From: Marinicellulosiphila megalodicopiae
Lineage (GTDB): Bacteria; Pseudomonadota; Gammaproteobacteria; Pseudomonadales; Natronospirillaceae
Length of the DNA stretch: 64,000 bases
NCBI RefSeq assembly: GCF_045862395.1
Contig: NZ_AP023087.1
Coordinates: 3,596,001-3,660,000 of the forward strand
Reading direction: 5' to 3'
Within the stretch, counting starts at the first letter, position 1. Each line of letters begins with the position of its first letter. This document shows, one piece after another, positions 24,615 to 35,200 of the stretch. Position numbers and translations under genes: made by a program. A model generated the notes under the pieces. It saw only the letters and a program-made list of their open reading frames with translations, was not told the DNA's origin and searched no databases.

Positions 24615-25514
24615 ATGTGGAAATATGAAGACATATCAATTGTGGTCGAAGTCATTAAACATGGCAGTTTCATTCAAGCATCTAAGCATCTAAGCATTCC
24701 TTCTAGCACTGTAAGTAGGCGCGTTTATGCGCTAGAGGAATCTCTTGGTGTTCAACTTTTAGATAGAAGTTCAAGAAAAATACAATTAACCCAAAAAGGC
24801 GTTTTATTTTTTGAAAAATGTGCTCCACATATCCAAGAAATCAAACATAATATTCATAATCTAATGGCACAACAACAGGAGATGAGCGGGAAAATATCAG
24901 TGACTACCACTGTGTTTCTTAGCCAAACCTTAGTTGGTGATTGGTTATGTAGCTTCTTGAGAGAACATCCTAATTTAGAATTAGACATCGTGATTAACAA
25001 TCATTACCAAGATATACTAAATGACAAAATCGATATTGCTATACGTGTCGGTCCATTAAAAAATTCAGATTTTATTGCTCAATATTTATTTACGTCTCAT
25101 TTTATATTATGTGCATCGCCCGATTATTTATCTAATTTAAAAAATCCTATTGAATCAATGGCGTCATTACAACAAGAAGCATTATTACTTACTCAACAGC
25201 ATAAATCTGGAATACGAATTAAACATAAGTCATCATCAGTTTCTACAGAACATATATTTGAAACTAAAATATGTGCGAATGATATTAATATCGTATTAAA
25301 AGCGGCCATTAACTCAATAGGGATAACGTGTCTTCCCGTATTATGTGTAAGTGATGCAATTCAAAAAGGATTATTAGTACCAATCCTCCCAGATTATGAA
25401 ATCAGCACCTCAAGAGAAATATACATTGTCTACCCAACTAAAAGGCACCTGTCTCAAAAAACACGTACATTAATTGATTACATAAAAGAAAAATCCAAAG
25501 AATTGGATGGATAG
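24615..25514 (+). CDS. LysR-family transcriptional regulator
   Basis: The 299-residue protein has an N-terminal winged helix-turn-helix (about residues 1-62; FIQASKHLSIPSSTVSRRVYALEESLGVQLL) and a periplasmic-binding-protein-like effector domain (about 90-295; DIAIRVGPLKNSDFIAQYL, ILCASPDYL). It belongs to the CrgA/AaeR-like group by these signatures. It diverges from the exported hydrolase gene, and the 110-bp gap contains ATCCCAT words at about 24548 and 24590 that could be the operator. The natural inducer is unknown. Confidence 0.92.
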   Translation: MWKYEDISIVVEVIKHGSFIQASKHLSIPSSTVSRRVYALEESLGVQLLDRSSRKIQLTQKGVLFFEKCAPHIQEIKHNIHNLMAQQQEMSGKISVTTTVFLSQTLVGDWLCSFLREHPNLELDIVINNHYQDILNDKIDIAIRVGPLKNSDFIAQYLFTSHFILCASPDYLSNLKNPIESMASLQQEALLLTQQHKSGIRIKHKSSSVSTEHIFETKICANDINIVLKAAINSIGITCLPVLCVSDAIQKGLLVPILPDYEISTSREIYIVYPTKRHLSQKTRTLIDYIKEKSKELDG

Positions 25515-25605
25515 TAAAAAGATCTGTTAGAAATAGACAATCGTTTTTAATGTTTTTATCAAGATAAGATTATCGGTGTCGAAATTAACTGGGACGCGCC
25601 TTTAT

Positions 25606-25636
25606 TTGACATAAAAACTTACAAACTGATTAGTTT
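25606..25636. repeat. AAACT/AGTTT repeat family, degenerate copy 3
   Basis: TTGACATAAAAACTTACAAACTG followed by ATTAGTTT resembles copies 1 and 2. The core is AAACT-GATT-AGTTT at 25623-25636. The gap from 25515 to 26274 otherwise contains only the possible transposase remnant and no intact gene. Confidence 0.5.
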
Positions 25637-25788
25637 GCTCGTAGTAAGCGCTTAACTATAAAATCCGAGGATCACATCTAGAATATTGACATAAATCAAT
25701 GAGTAAACAATTAAGAACAGGCTTCATTTAAATACACCAAAATGAATTGTTTTTTTAGTTTTGGCTTTCCACAGTTTATTGTCCACAG

Positions 25789-25975
25789 TTATAGTCCACA
25801 GTTATTCTTTATTTTTTTTGAACCGCCAACTTGAGCAATAGACAACCAGTCATCTTTCGAATTAAACATGCCACATAATTCAATAAGTAAGACATAAAAT
25901 ACCGATAAAAAGCGTTTATTGAATGCCTCCTTTGTAGGGTCTTTAATTTCGCTTAAATAATCTATACAGATGAAT
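25789..25975 (-). pseudogene. Possible N-terminal remnant of an ISAs1-like transposase
   Basis: A minus-strand frame of about 60 codons reads IDYLSEIKDPTKEAFNKRF, then a hydrophobic LSVFYVLLIELCG and KDDWLSIAQVGGSKK. This matches the shape of the N-terminal domain associated with ISAs1-type DDE transposases (hydrophobic helix, a G..DW..IA pattern), normally followed by a catalytic domain that is absent here. Nothing upstream provides a clear start. GTCCACAGTT/TCCACAGTTAT repeats follow it. Identification is by eye and tentative. Confidence 0.35.
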
Positions 25976-26274
25976 TATTAATTCATTTTTATTATATCTC
26001 TAAGAATGTGCCTCTATTATCCACAAAAATGCGCACGTCATAGCAAGATAGTGCAATTACCCTGCCCTACCACTTGCAGGGGAGTTCGACACTAAGCTAC
26101 TAAACAACCATTTAGTAGCAATTAAGCCAATCCAGGCCTTTTCATAGTACTTGATTGGGTTTTTATGCATAAACACACACTCTTTTACATCCAGTAATTC
26201 TTGGACGCATAGTGATTCAGAAAATTATTAATTTAGGTCTATACTGAATCAATAACCGATTTTTCAGACTAATT

Positions 26275-28689
26275 ATGAGCGAACTTACAATCGATCACCC
26301 ACAAATACACAGTTCCAAAAACAATTCATTCCTTGCGAATAATTTGCTTCGTGTGGTACTTAGTGTGTACTTTATTGTTGCGGTTTCGATCACTGGATTA
26401 CAGCTTAAAATTGAATACGACATCACTAAAAAAAATCTCGAATATGAAATCATTTTTAATGGAAAATCCATCGTTCAACCATTAAGTCTTGCGTTATGGA
26501 ATTTTGATTACAAACAGGTGGATTCACTTTTAGATGTCATTCAAGAAAACAAAAATATTTCACATGTCGAGATTGTTGATTTAAGCCGACCAAATACTGA
26601 ACCCACTAAATCAGATTACAAAAAAGTACTCAGCCAAAAAGTCAAAGGGGTGAGTATTTATGAAATATTTAATGAAGGTCGACATAGTCAAAGTGTGTAT
26701 CAATTTGATGTTTTTCATGATGAAACCAAAAATTCCATTGGTACATTATATTTATACAGTAATACAAGTGTATTACTTTCAAAAATAAAACCCTTATTTT
26801 TAATTACTATTTTTAATGCATTGATAAAAATATTAGTGATTGCGCTTGTATTTTATATCGTATTTTATCAAATGGTGGGTAAGCGTTTAAAAGTATTAAA
26901 AGATGCGATTACTGATTTCAACCATACCGAACACAGTTATGATTCACACAATAACACCAGCTTTAAAAAAATGCTCGCCTCTAAAAACGATGAGTTGGGG
27001 GATATTTTTTCAAGTTTTCAAATTCTACAGAGAGATATTATTGTAAAAAACAAAGAAATCAATAATCAAAAAAAATCATTAGAACTGGCAGTATTACAAC
27101 GAACAGAAGAGCTTGAAAATGCCCTTGCCGCTTTAGAAAAATCTAACAATTTCAAGAGTCAATTTTTAGCGAATATGAGCCATGAAATACGCACCCCAAT
27201 GAATGGAATTATTGGGGTTGCTGAGTTAATAAAAGACACAGAATTATCCGACGAGCAATACAATCATATCAGTACTATATTAAATTCTGGACATGCGCTT
27301 ACCACAATCATTAATGATATTTTAGACTTTTCAAAAATTGAAGCAGGTAAAATGCATCTTGAAAATATTGAGTTTAATCTTCGGGATTTAGTCGATGAAA
27401 CCCTTCAATTATTTAGAAAACAAATTCTAGATTCCCCCATTTTTTTAGGCACAGATATCAGCAGCAATGTACCTGACATCATTTGTGGCGACCCTACTAG
27501 AGTCAGACAAATTTTATTAAATTTAATTGGCAATGCGTTTAAATTTACAAAAGAAGGTGAGATTTACGTAATGATTTCATTAATTGAAATCAACAATGAT
27601 TTAATAACGTTAAAATATGAAATTACAGATACTGGAATTGGTATCGAACAAAATAGACAGGATGAACTATTTAGTGCATTTACTCAAGCGGATACATCCA
27701 TCTCAAGAAATTATGGAGGCACAGGGCTTGGACTTGCTATTTCAAAACGGCTTTGTGCACTTATGAACGGAGAAATAGGTTTTAATAGTGAACTTCAGCA
27801 GGGATCCACTTTTTGGTTTACTGGTATCTTTAAAACACATGAAAAATTAAATTCTGAACATTCTATTTCTCATAAAATATCTGAGTTAATTGACAAAAGA
27901 CTGTTAATCATCGAACCTAACAATCGCCTTAATGATGTATTACAAGTTGCAGCCAGTGACTGGGGATTAATTGTTGATTGCGTTTCAAATACATCATTAG
28001 CAAATAAAGTAATCAATCAAAACAAACATAGTATTCCATATGATTTTGTTGTGATAAATAATGAACAACCAGAAATAGAAGGCATAAAATTTTGTGAACA
28101 ACAATTCAGCCAACATAAGAAACCCGACGTAATTTTACTTAACAAAACCGCGATTGATATTGAGATAAATACACTGCGTAAATTTGGTATTTACCGCATC
28201 ATGACACACCCCATAACAGCGAATAAATTAAAATCTATATTAATAGGAAGATATAAATCCAACTTAACAACACCACCAAAAGAGCTAGTTAATAAACATA
28301 AATTTAGTTTATTAAAGGTTTTAGTTGCCGAGGACAATGAAGTAAATCAAGTGGTCATAAAAGGTTTTTTGAAAAAATTAAATATTACACCAACATTGTG
28401 TGCCACTGGTCTAGAAGCTGTAGATAAAGTCCAAGAACAGGAATTTAATTTTATATTTATGGATTGTGAAATGCCTGAAATGGACGGGTACGAAGCAACC
28501 AAATTAATTAAAACAAAACACCCTAACATGATTATTATTGGATTAAGCGCTCATGCTTTACAAGAACATCGTTTAAAAGCATTAAAATCTGGGATGGATG
28601 ACTACATTACAAAGCCAATAAAACGTAATGAAATAATTGAAAAATTAGAACATTTCCAAAAAGTCATCATTAATCAAAATAAATCTTAA
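26275..28689 (+). CDS. Membrane hybrid sensor histidine kinase
   Basis: In this 804-residue protein, TM1 (about 24-44) and TM2 (about 173-199) flank a periplasmic sensor domain of about 130 residues. A linker/HAMP-like region and coiled coil (about 200-290) follow, then HisKA with the phospho-accepting H303 (MSHEIRTPMNG), the HATPase domain (DTGIGIEQ, GTGLGLAIS) and two receiver-like domains. The first receiver (about 545-660) lacks clear acidic residues and may be degenerate. The second (about 675-795; VLVAEDNEVNQ, FMDCEMPEMDGYEA) is intact. This is the BarA/LuxQ-like hybrid layout without an HPt domain, so a separate phosphotransferase is needed. The periplasmic-binding-like gene converges 9 bp away. 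Confidence 0.93.
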   Translation: MSELTIDHPQIHSSKNNSFLANNLLRVVLSVYFIVAVSITGLQLKIEYDITKKNLEYEIIFNGKSIVQPLSLALWNFDYKQVDSLLDVIQENKNISHVEIVDLSRPNTEPTKSDYKKVLSQKVKGVSIYEIFNEGRHSQSVYQFDVFHDETKNSIGTLYLYSNTSVLLSKIKPLFLITIFNALIKILVIALVFYIVFYQMVGKRLKVLKDAITDFNHTEHSYDSHNNTSFKKMLASKNDELGDIFSSFQILQRDIIVKNKEINNQKKSLELAVLQRTEELENALAALEKSNNFKSQFLANMSHEIRTPMNGIIGVAELIKDTELSDEQYNHISTILNSGHALTTIINDILDFSKIEAGKMHLENIEFNLRDLVDETLQLFRKQILDSPIFLGTDISSNVPDIICGDPTRVRQILLNLIGNAFKFTKEGEIYVMISLIEINNDLITLKYEITDTGIGIEQNRQDELFSAFTQADTSISRNYGGTGLGLAISKRLCALMNGEIGFNSELQQGSTFWFTGIFKTHEKLNSEHSISHKISELIDKRLLIIEPNNRLNDVLQVAASDWGLIVDCVSNTSLANKVINQNKHSIPYDFVVINNEQPEIEGIKFCEQQFSQHKKPDVILLNKTAIDIEINTLRKFGIYRIMTHPITANKLKSILIGRYKSNLTTPPKELVNKHKFSLLKVLVAEDNEVNQVVIKGFLKKLNITPTLCATGLEAVDKVQEQEFNFIFMDCEMPEMDGYEATKLIKTKHPNMIIIGLSAHALQEHRLKALKSGMDDYITKPIKRNEIIEKLEHFQKVIINQNKS

Positions 28690-28698
28690 TTTAATACA

Positions 28699-29616
28699 TT
28701 ATTTTACGGCCTTTTCAATAGGGTAAAACCAATATTCACTAATATCAAAAGGCGTTTGAGGACTTAATAATGGGTTACCCAACAAGAGAATTTTACGTTG
28801 CTGAAGATTAGCACGTTGTATATCTTTGTGAAAAAACTCATTAAATAATTTTTCAAAACTGCCATCTTCGATGATACGTTTAAACCCATCATTAAGTCGA
28901 CTGGCTATTTTTGGATGTTGCTTGCTAGTATAAAAATAAACAGGTAACGGTATATACAATGCAAGAGTATTTTCAATTCTTAAATTTTCCATTTCATTGT
29001 TTAACCCTGGAAACTCAACAAATATTTCATTCATGCCTCTTGGGATATAGTCAAACCGATAGGCATTTAACATTTTAAATAAATTATCATATTCAGTCCC
29101 GCCTGTACTTTTAAACCCTAACCCACTCATGATCTTAGTTGTGGTCCATTGACTATTTAATCCCAGCTCAAAAAACTTTAAATCCTCTATCGAGTTTACA
29201 TTTGCAAATAATCCCATTGATCGATCATTAGTTAATAATATGCGGTAATTAAGTAACCCTTTATAAATTGGAATACGTAATGGAAGAGTTTTATCCTCCC
29301 AATCTACATCTGCAGGTGCAATATAAACATTTATATCCTGTCCTTCTTGAATAGCTTGCAATCCTCTATTTCTAGACATGGTAACTTCTGAATTTTGAAT
29401 TGTGTAGGATCCATAATCTTTAACTGTGGCATCTAGAATATTCGTTAATAACGTTCGAAGATAAATAGCCCTTTGATCATTTTCTGATTGAGACAATACC
29501 GTTTTAATCACATCTCTGTTTTGAGCAATTACCGTTGAATTAGCGAAAAGATGAATAGAATTTAATACAATGACCGATGCCACTAATTTAGATAACTTCA
29601 AATGGTTCCTCCTCAT
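28699..29616 (-). CDS. Periplasmic solute-binding-protein-like protein (SBP_bac_3 type)
   Basis: This 305-residue protein has an N-terminal hydrophobic segment (about residues 8-28) that looks like a signal peptide. The mature part resembles family-3 extracellular solute-binding proteins: DVDWEDKTLPLRIPIYKGLLNYRILL, LGLNSQWTTTKIMSGLGF, a two-lobe hinge, and NDGFKRIIEDGSFEKLF near the end. No permease or ATPase gene is next to it, so it is more likely a stand-alone sensor or partner of a receptor such as the convergent histidine kinase than a transport component. Confidence 0.65.
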   Translation of the reverse strand: MRRNHLKLSKLVASVIVLNSIHLFANSTVIAQNRDVIKTVLSQSENDQRAIYLRTLLTNILDATVKDYGSYTIQNSEVTMSRNRGLQAIQEGQDINVYIAPADVDWEDKTLPLRIPIYKGLLNYRILLTNDRSMGLFANVNSIEDLKFFELGLNSQWTTTKIMSGLGFKSTGGTEYDNLFKMLNAYRFDYIPRGMNEIFVEFPGLNNEMENLRIENTLALYIPLPVYFYTSKQHPKIASRLNDGFKRIIEDGSFEKLFNEFFHKDIQRANLQQRKILLLGNPLLSPQTPFDISEYWFYPIEKAVK

Positions 29617-29704
29617 TTAGAAAACTTATTTTGCTTAACTAATTATAGTTGCCATTAAAGTGAATCAATAAACATTCATGTAATTATTTTTAAAGTCAGC
29701 AGTT

Positions 29705-30133
29705 TTAAACGCGCCATTTTCCTTGTTGAAACGCATTTAATAACGTTTTTGCTCGTCCTTGCTCTAATTGCATAAACGATTTTCCACTCACAAAAAAATC
29801 ATTTAAGCCTTCAATTTCTGTCAGTTCTTTTTTTGTTACACGCGGATAGCCCATTGACCAATGACCAAACGCTCTTTCTTCAATAGGCTCCATGATTAAT
29901 TTAGTCACATTTTGATGACGAGTATCTTTGACAATTTTTTCATACACTGCCTCTACCATTTTTTGATCGCCTTCCAACACTTGAAAAAACGAACCTGAAT
30001 CGTACAACAACATTCCTGTTATTTCAGCTTGATCATTATTGATTCTGGATTGATCTAAAATCACATCCAATTCTTGTTTAGATAGTTCATCCGCTGTAAT
30101 GGCACTGCAATATATAAGATGTATTAATTCCAT
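29705..30133 (-). CDS. BLUF-domain blue-light sensor
   Basis: The 142-residue protein is essentially a single BLUF domain, which binds FAD and switches its hydrogen bonding in blue light. The key residues are present: Y8 (LIYCSA), the likely flavin-contacting N33 and Q51 in FFQVLEGD, with the GMLLYDSGSFF signature and W94-S-M96. Short BLUF proteins signal by binding another protein; no output domain is fused. It lies upstream of the binding-protein gene on the same strand (90 bp) and diverges from the di-haem cytochrome gene, so light may influence either. Confidence 0.93.
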   Translation of the reverse strand: MELIHLIYCSAITADELSKQELDVILDQSRINNDQAEITGMLLYDSGSFFQVLEGDQKMVEAVYEKIVKDTRHQNVTKLIMEPIEERAFGHWSMGYPRVTKKELTEIEGLNDFFVSGKSFMQLEQGRAKTLLNAFQQGKWRV

Positions 30134-30319
30134 CGCTTTATCCTAATGTTAATAAGCCTGTATAGAGCATAGAAAGCTTAATGATGCTTTGCAAAGTATA
30201 ATCTTCACCAGCCAATTAAAAAACACAGCACGAGTAAAATATCGTCAATTTTATACATGACAGTCAAATATTTAACATAATAGTTGCATCCAGCAACCTA
30301 GGCACTTACTTTGTTCGTT

Positions 30320-30339
30320 GATAAATTATGAAATTTATC
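30320..30339. promoter_or_regulatory. Palindrome in the BLUF/cytochrome intergenic region
   Basis: GATAAATT and AATTTATC are perfect 8-bp arms around ATGA, 115 bp before the cytochrome gene, in a 320-bp gap that otherwise holds no gene. The symmetry suits a dimeric repressor or activator site. No regulator can be named. Confidence 0.4.
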
Positions 30340-30454
30340 GATGTCTGTTTGTATCGGATGTTTTGTGTATTTAAAACATAAAATTAAACAGTTAATTAAT
30401 TGATTCAGTTGTAAAAGGGATATTTATACTTGTTTCACCTTTTGAGGCAGTACC

Positions 30455-32116
30455 ATGAAAAAATTCTCACGTAATCTCCAGTTGGGCGTGTTATCAATAG
30501 CAAGTATCAGTTTGACCTCTTGTTTTGATGATGTTGTATATTTAGATCAAAACTGGAATGAAGACAATCAACTTAGAACCCTTTCCTATTCTACCTCTCA
30601 AGGTAGCCAATTAATTCCATACAACTGGTATTTAAACTTAGTCGACGCTAAAACCAAACACCCTTTAAACTCATCAATCGTTATAGAATCTTTAGGGTAT
30701 TTACCTGATTATAATCCTAACTCTACATCTAATCCCGACCAATTACCTGTTGGATTTGTTAAAGATACTGACCCAGTTACTGGTGACTGGATCGGCATAA
30801 ACTGCGCAGCTTGTCACACAGGCCAGGTGGTTGTAGATGATGTGGCCATCCGAATTGATGGTGCACCAGGTATGGGAGATTACATAGGTTTAATGCGCAC
30901 AACTAAAGCCTCTATTGACTATACATTAAATAATAAACGTGCTTTTAAGAAGTTTTCTAAGGCCTTAAAAGAACAAGACACCGATACATTAAAACTAAAT
31001 TTACAAGCCGCCAGCGAAGAAATTGCAGGCATTATTTATCGTGATGGATCTGAATTACACAAAGGCGGTTTTGGTCGTGTAGATGCAGCAACAGCAATTC
31101 GTAATGAAATTTTCGTGCATGATTTAGGTGTAATGGATAATTATTTAACACCATCTGCACCAGTTAGCTACCCTGCACTTTGGGACACGCCACAGTATGA
31201 AAAAGTGCAATATCCAGGTTACGCAGAAAACCCGTTTGGCAGAAATGCAGGACAGGTATTAGGCGTTATGGGTCGATTAGATCTTAAAAACCCTGAAAGT
31301 TTTTTACAATCGAGCATTCGTCGTGACAACTTATTTTATCTAGAAAATTGGCTTACTCAATTGCAACCACCCAAATGGCCAGAACAATATTTAGGTAAGA
31401 TTAATTTAGAATCTGCTGAACGTGGTGCTGTTTTATATGCTCAACAAGATCAAAATGGTTACAGCTGTATTAGCTGTCATGCTCTTAAAGATGAAAACGG
31501 CCAATATCCATTAACCCCAGCTGAGCAAAATGCATTTGGTAAACAATTTATTAAAACGCCACTTACCCCAATTCTAATTGTACAAACCGATCCTAATGTA
31601 TTGCTAAATTTATATGACCCAAGACCGATTCAAACGGCACAATTAGCGCCATTGTTTGGTGGCGCTCAAGAGGTTTCGTTTACCACTGCACTAGTTACCC
31701 TAACCAAATATACAGTGGGTACATTATATAATGCTGAGACTGCTTTATCGCAACTAGAGCAAGCCGCTTACAGTGGATTTAGATTTTATGCACCTGGCAA
31801 TTCTGCTGCGCCTTTATTTTCAGGATATTTAACCCGCCCACTTGCTGGTGTTTGGGCAACTTCGCCTTATTTACACAATGGTTCAGTGCCAAACCTGTAT
31901 GAATTATTATTACCTGCCGATCAAAGAAGCGATGTATTCTTTGTAGGTAATCAACAATTTGATACAAAAAATGTCGGTTATCAAAAAGACGAATGGATAC
32001 GTGCATTTGAATTTGATACCAACGTATCCGGCAATAGCAATGCAGGTCATGAATTTAGTACACATTTAAATGACGACCAGCGTTATGATTTAATAGAGTT
32101 TTTGAAAACACTCTAA
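30455..32116 (+). CDS. Di-haem cytochrome c lipoprotein (RoxA/cytochrome c peroxidase-like)
   Basis: The 553-residue protein has a lipoprotein signal with lipobox LTSC at C23. Two c-type haem sites are visible: C117-A-A-C-H121 and C338-I-S-C-H342. The NPDQLPVGFV segment before the first haem and PPKWPEQYLGKINLESAERG before the second are typical of a RoxA-like branch of the di-haem peroxidase superfamily, whose characterised members include rubber oxygenase. Substrate is unknown. The aspartate after C23 is unlike the usual outer-membrane sorting signal, so inner-membrane retention is possible. Start follows a GAGG ribosome site. The neighbouring convergent gene also encodes a c-type haem lipoprotein. 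Confidence 0.82.
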   Translation: MKKFSRNLQLGVLSIASISLTSCFDDVVYLDQNWNEDNQLRTLSYSTSQGSQLIPYNWYLNLVDAKTKHPLNSSIVIESLGYLPDYNPNSTSNPDQLPVGFVKDTDPVTGDWIGINCAACHTGQVVVDDVAIRIDGAPGMGDYIGLMRTTKASIDYTLNNKRAFKKFSKALKEQDTDTLKLNLQAASEEIAGIIYRDGSELHKGGFGRVDAATAIRNEIFVHDLGVMDNYLTPSAPVSYPALWDTPQYEKVQYPGYAENPFGRNAGQVLGVMGRLDLKNPESFLQSSIRRDNLFYLENWLTQLQPPKWPEQYLGKINLESAERGAVLYAQQDQNGYSCISCHALKDENGQYPLTPAEQNAFGKQFIKTPLTPILIVQTDPNVLLNLYDPRPIQTAQLAPLFGGAQEVSFTTALVTLTKYTVGTLYNAETALSQLEQAAYSGFRFYAPGNSAAPLFSGYLTRPLAGVWATSPYLHNGSVPNLYELLLPADQRSDVFFVGNQQFDTKNVGYQKDEWIRAFEFDTNVSGNSNAGHEFSTHLNDDQRYDLIEFLKTL

Positions 32117-32176
32117 TTTGAAAACATTATAACAAGTGCAACAAAATACAATTAGGGTAACTTAACCCAAATTTTT

Positions 32177-32201
32177 AGCCCTCGTGATTGAGGGCTTTTT
32201 T
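32177..32201 (+). terminator. Terminator after the di-haem cytochrome gene
   Basis: AGCCCTC and GAGGGCT form a 7-bp stem around GTGATT, followed by a T run, 60 bp after the stop. Confidence 0.85.
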
Positions 32202-32228
32202 AATCATTATTTATTAGATTCCAAACAA

Positions 32229-32257
32229 AAAAATGCCCCGACTAACGGGGCATTTTT
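32229..32257. terminator. Bidirectional terminator before the PKD lipoprotein 3' end
   Basis: AAAAATGCCCCG and CGGGGCATTTTT pair around ACTAA with A and T tracts on the two sides. It ends the minus-strand lipoprotein gene whose stop is at 32283 and can back up the cytochrome terminator. Confidence 0.88.
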
Positions 32258-32282
32258 GATTTTATATTGTATTGGTTATTGA

Positions 32283-35200
32283 TCAGTTACAGCCGATTCT
32301 TTCTGTACTAACAACAATGTCGTCAAACCAAATATCCGTTAGTCCAAAATTACCAAATGCTCTCCAACCGAAGGTTACATAGTCAGTTGCATCATCAAAG
32401 AAGCCAGTTGTTGCGCCATTTGACCAGTGGCTTGCTTGAGTTGCTGCAAACACTTCAGAATCATTTAACCATCCGTACATATGATCAAAAGTATCATCTT
32501 TTACAACAGCGTATTCAAAGCAAGTCCATTCATTAGCAAAAATGGTATCTGATGGGGTAGCGGTCGTTGATGAATCGCTATTTTTAGCTTGGAATCCACC
32601 AATTACATTTTTACGCCATGTGCCATATCGAATATCTTTATTTGTATCAGAAAAATCTACTGTTACGCCGTCGCCGTTTTGGAAAAGTTCTTCTACAGTT
32701 GCAGACCAGTGTACATGCTCACTGTAACCACCTAATGCACCGCCGCCAATATTGATTTCAGTATACATATAGCCTCGAACATAGATTGCTGTTGGGTTAG
32801 ATGATTTATCAATTTTTTGGAATACAAAGGTTGGTGCCGCTTCTTGACCAACTTTTACATGCAATGAAGATTGGCCGCTATTTGCTTTGGAGCTATCAAC
32901 TAATGCATATTGGCCGTCACTGCTTGAATTGTTTCCGTTGATTTGGCCATAATTTAACCAAGTTCCCCAATCTGAAGATAGGCTACCAGCTGATGTAGTT
33001 TCAAAGTCATCACTAATGATAATATTGCCTGATCCTGTATTGCCACCACCGTTATTACCACCATTGTTATTAAGTGAGGCGGCAATGGCTGTCACTAACT
33101 CTTCCCAATCTTGCTCATTAGCTGATGTGGTGATTTTGTCTCCAGGTGGATGACCTGATCCATTTGGTGTATCGATCAGTTTTTGCGCACTATTTGCAGC
33201 GATGTAATCGCTCATGGCTGTTTCAACATCTGCAGGATTAGTTGAGGCAAACTTGATTGGTTTATTTTGAGCCACGGTATGACAGTTGTAACAAGTCGGC
33301 GCCACAATGTTTGCAGCCACGCGAGTTAATAAATCATCATAACCAGTATCAACTAATGTGATGGTTTTAGTTAATGTTTCAGTGGTCGAGCCGCTTTTTA
33401 ACGTCAACGTAATGGTTTTTTCACCAGCGGTGCTAAACGCATAACTTGTTATCGCACCTGTGTCAGAGTATTCCCCATCAAAATCCCATTCATATGTAAA
33501 TGCAGCTGAGCCAGTTGATGCGTTTGCATTGACACTGACTACCATGGCGTCTTCAGACATCACAAATTGTGGGTCAAGTGTTACTGTGGGTGTGCCTGTG
33601 CCTGGTTTGGTGATTTCAACTTTACGTAAATTTAAAGACTGCTCAATGAATAATTTAGGGGTGTTGGCATTAAAATTTGCATCATCGTAGTTTCTATAAA
33701 CAAGGCGATTAGCCGTTTCGGAAACAAAATGTACGGTATTCACATTGCGGTTTTGCATTTCTGACCATGTTTTAGCTATACGGTTATAATTCACTTCTTC
33801 CCAGAAACTCATGTCTTGTACTGGCACTTCAATGCGCAGCCATTTATCTAGATCTGCAATTGAGATCTCTAAATCAACAGAAGCTGCATACGCGCCGTCG
33901 GATTTTAGATTGACATCAAAATGGATTTGACCATCTGCAAACTCTTCAATTTGAGCATTGGTCATTAAGTTGCCATAGGTGTCTTTTACTTCTTGTAGAG
34001 TAGGAATGACAGAGTTTGCGCTGTCTATATAAACATCCATCACAAGGGTATCTAAGTCTGCAAAAGTAGGTGAGTTAGGGACAGTCAACGTAAAGCCATT
34101 GGAATGCTGGTGATCCCAATCGCCATATTTTTTAACTAATACACTGTTATGTACTGATGCATTTGCACAATCGTTGGCTGTGCCATTAAAACTGGTTGCA
34201 ATGTTGTAATCATTCGCTTGTTTCGCTACGCCTTGCCATTCTCCGGTTGTGCTTGTGATGTGATTCCATGATCCGGCTAATATGAAAGAAGAATCCAGCA
34301 CTTTAAAACTATTGCTGTTATTGGTTGGGTTAACACCACAATTTAATATTTCAGACACATCGCTTAGGCCATCGGTGTATAACAGTGAAGTATATTCATC
34401 CGTTGAAGGGTTAATGGTAAGTGTTACAAATTCCACTTCATCATCTTCAGCATCATTAATGTCTTTAACGGTTAGAGTAATATTTTTATTACCCGCGGTG
34501 GTGAAGGTATGACTTGTTGATTCACCAGAACCCGTAGCCTCACCATTGAAATCCCAAGTAAACGTTAAATCAGAAAATGCTCCATCTGGATCACTTGAGC
34601 CGCTTGCGTCAACTGATACTGTTAAATCTGATTTTGTGTAGGTGAAGTTCGCCATTGGTGGTTGGTTAACAATCGCAACTTCATCCACTGTAATTTCAAC
34701 TTGGTCAAAATCGCTAAGTAAACCATCAGAAACAGTGAGTTTGACTAAATATGTCCCTGCATTTTCAAATATATGTGATGGATTCATTAAATTAGAAACG
34801 GCACTGCCATCATTAAAGTCCCATTCAAAACTTAGTATATCTGACGTATTAACATCACTAGATTCTGATCCATCAAACTCAATAGTTAAAGGTGCTTCCC
34901 CACTTTGCGTTACAGGCTTAATTACTGCAAAAGGCGCTTCATTTGTTTGTGTTTGTGTATTTGTATTTGTATTTGTATTTGTATTTGTATTTGTATTTGT
35001 ATCGGTCTGAGTCATTGACTCAGTATTTGTCATAGTATTTGTTTGAGTTACGGTGTCAGTATTTGTTTGTGAGCCTGTTTGAGTTTGAGTTTCAGTTCCG
35101 GTATTTGTTTGCGAGCCCGTTTGAGTTTGAGTATTTGTATCTATAACTGTATTAGTTTGAGTCGCTGTAACTCCAGATCCGGTAATAATAAATTCCTTTG

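Noticed and set aside
34642..35010. 122-codon plus-strand frame ending in a valine/phenylalanine repeat
   Set aside because: The repeat is only the antisense reading of the GTATTT tract, and the frame lies inside the lipoprotein gene.
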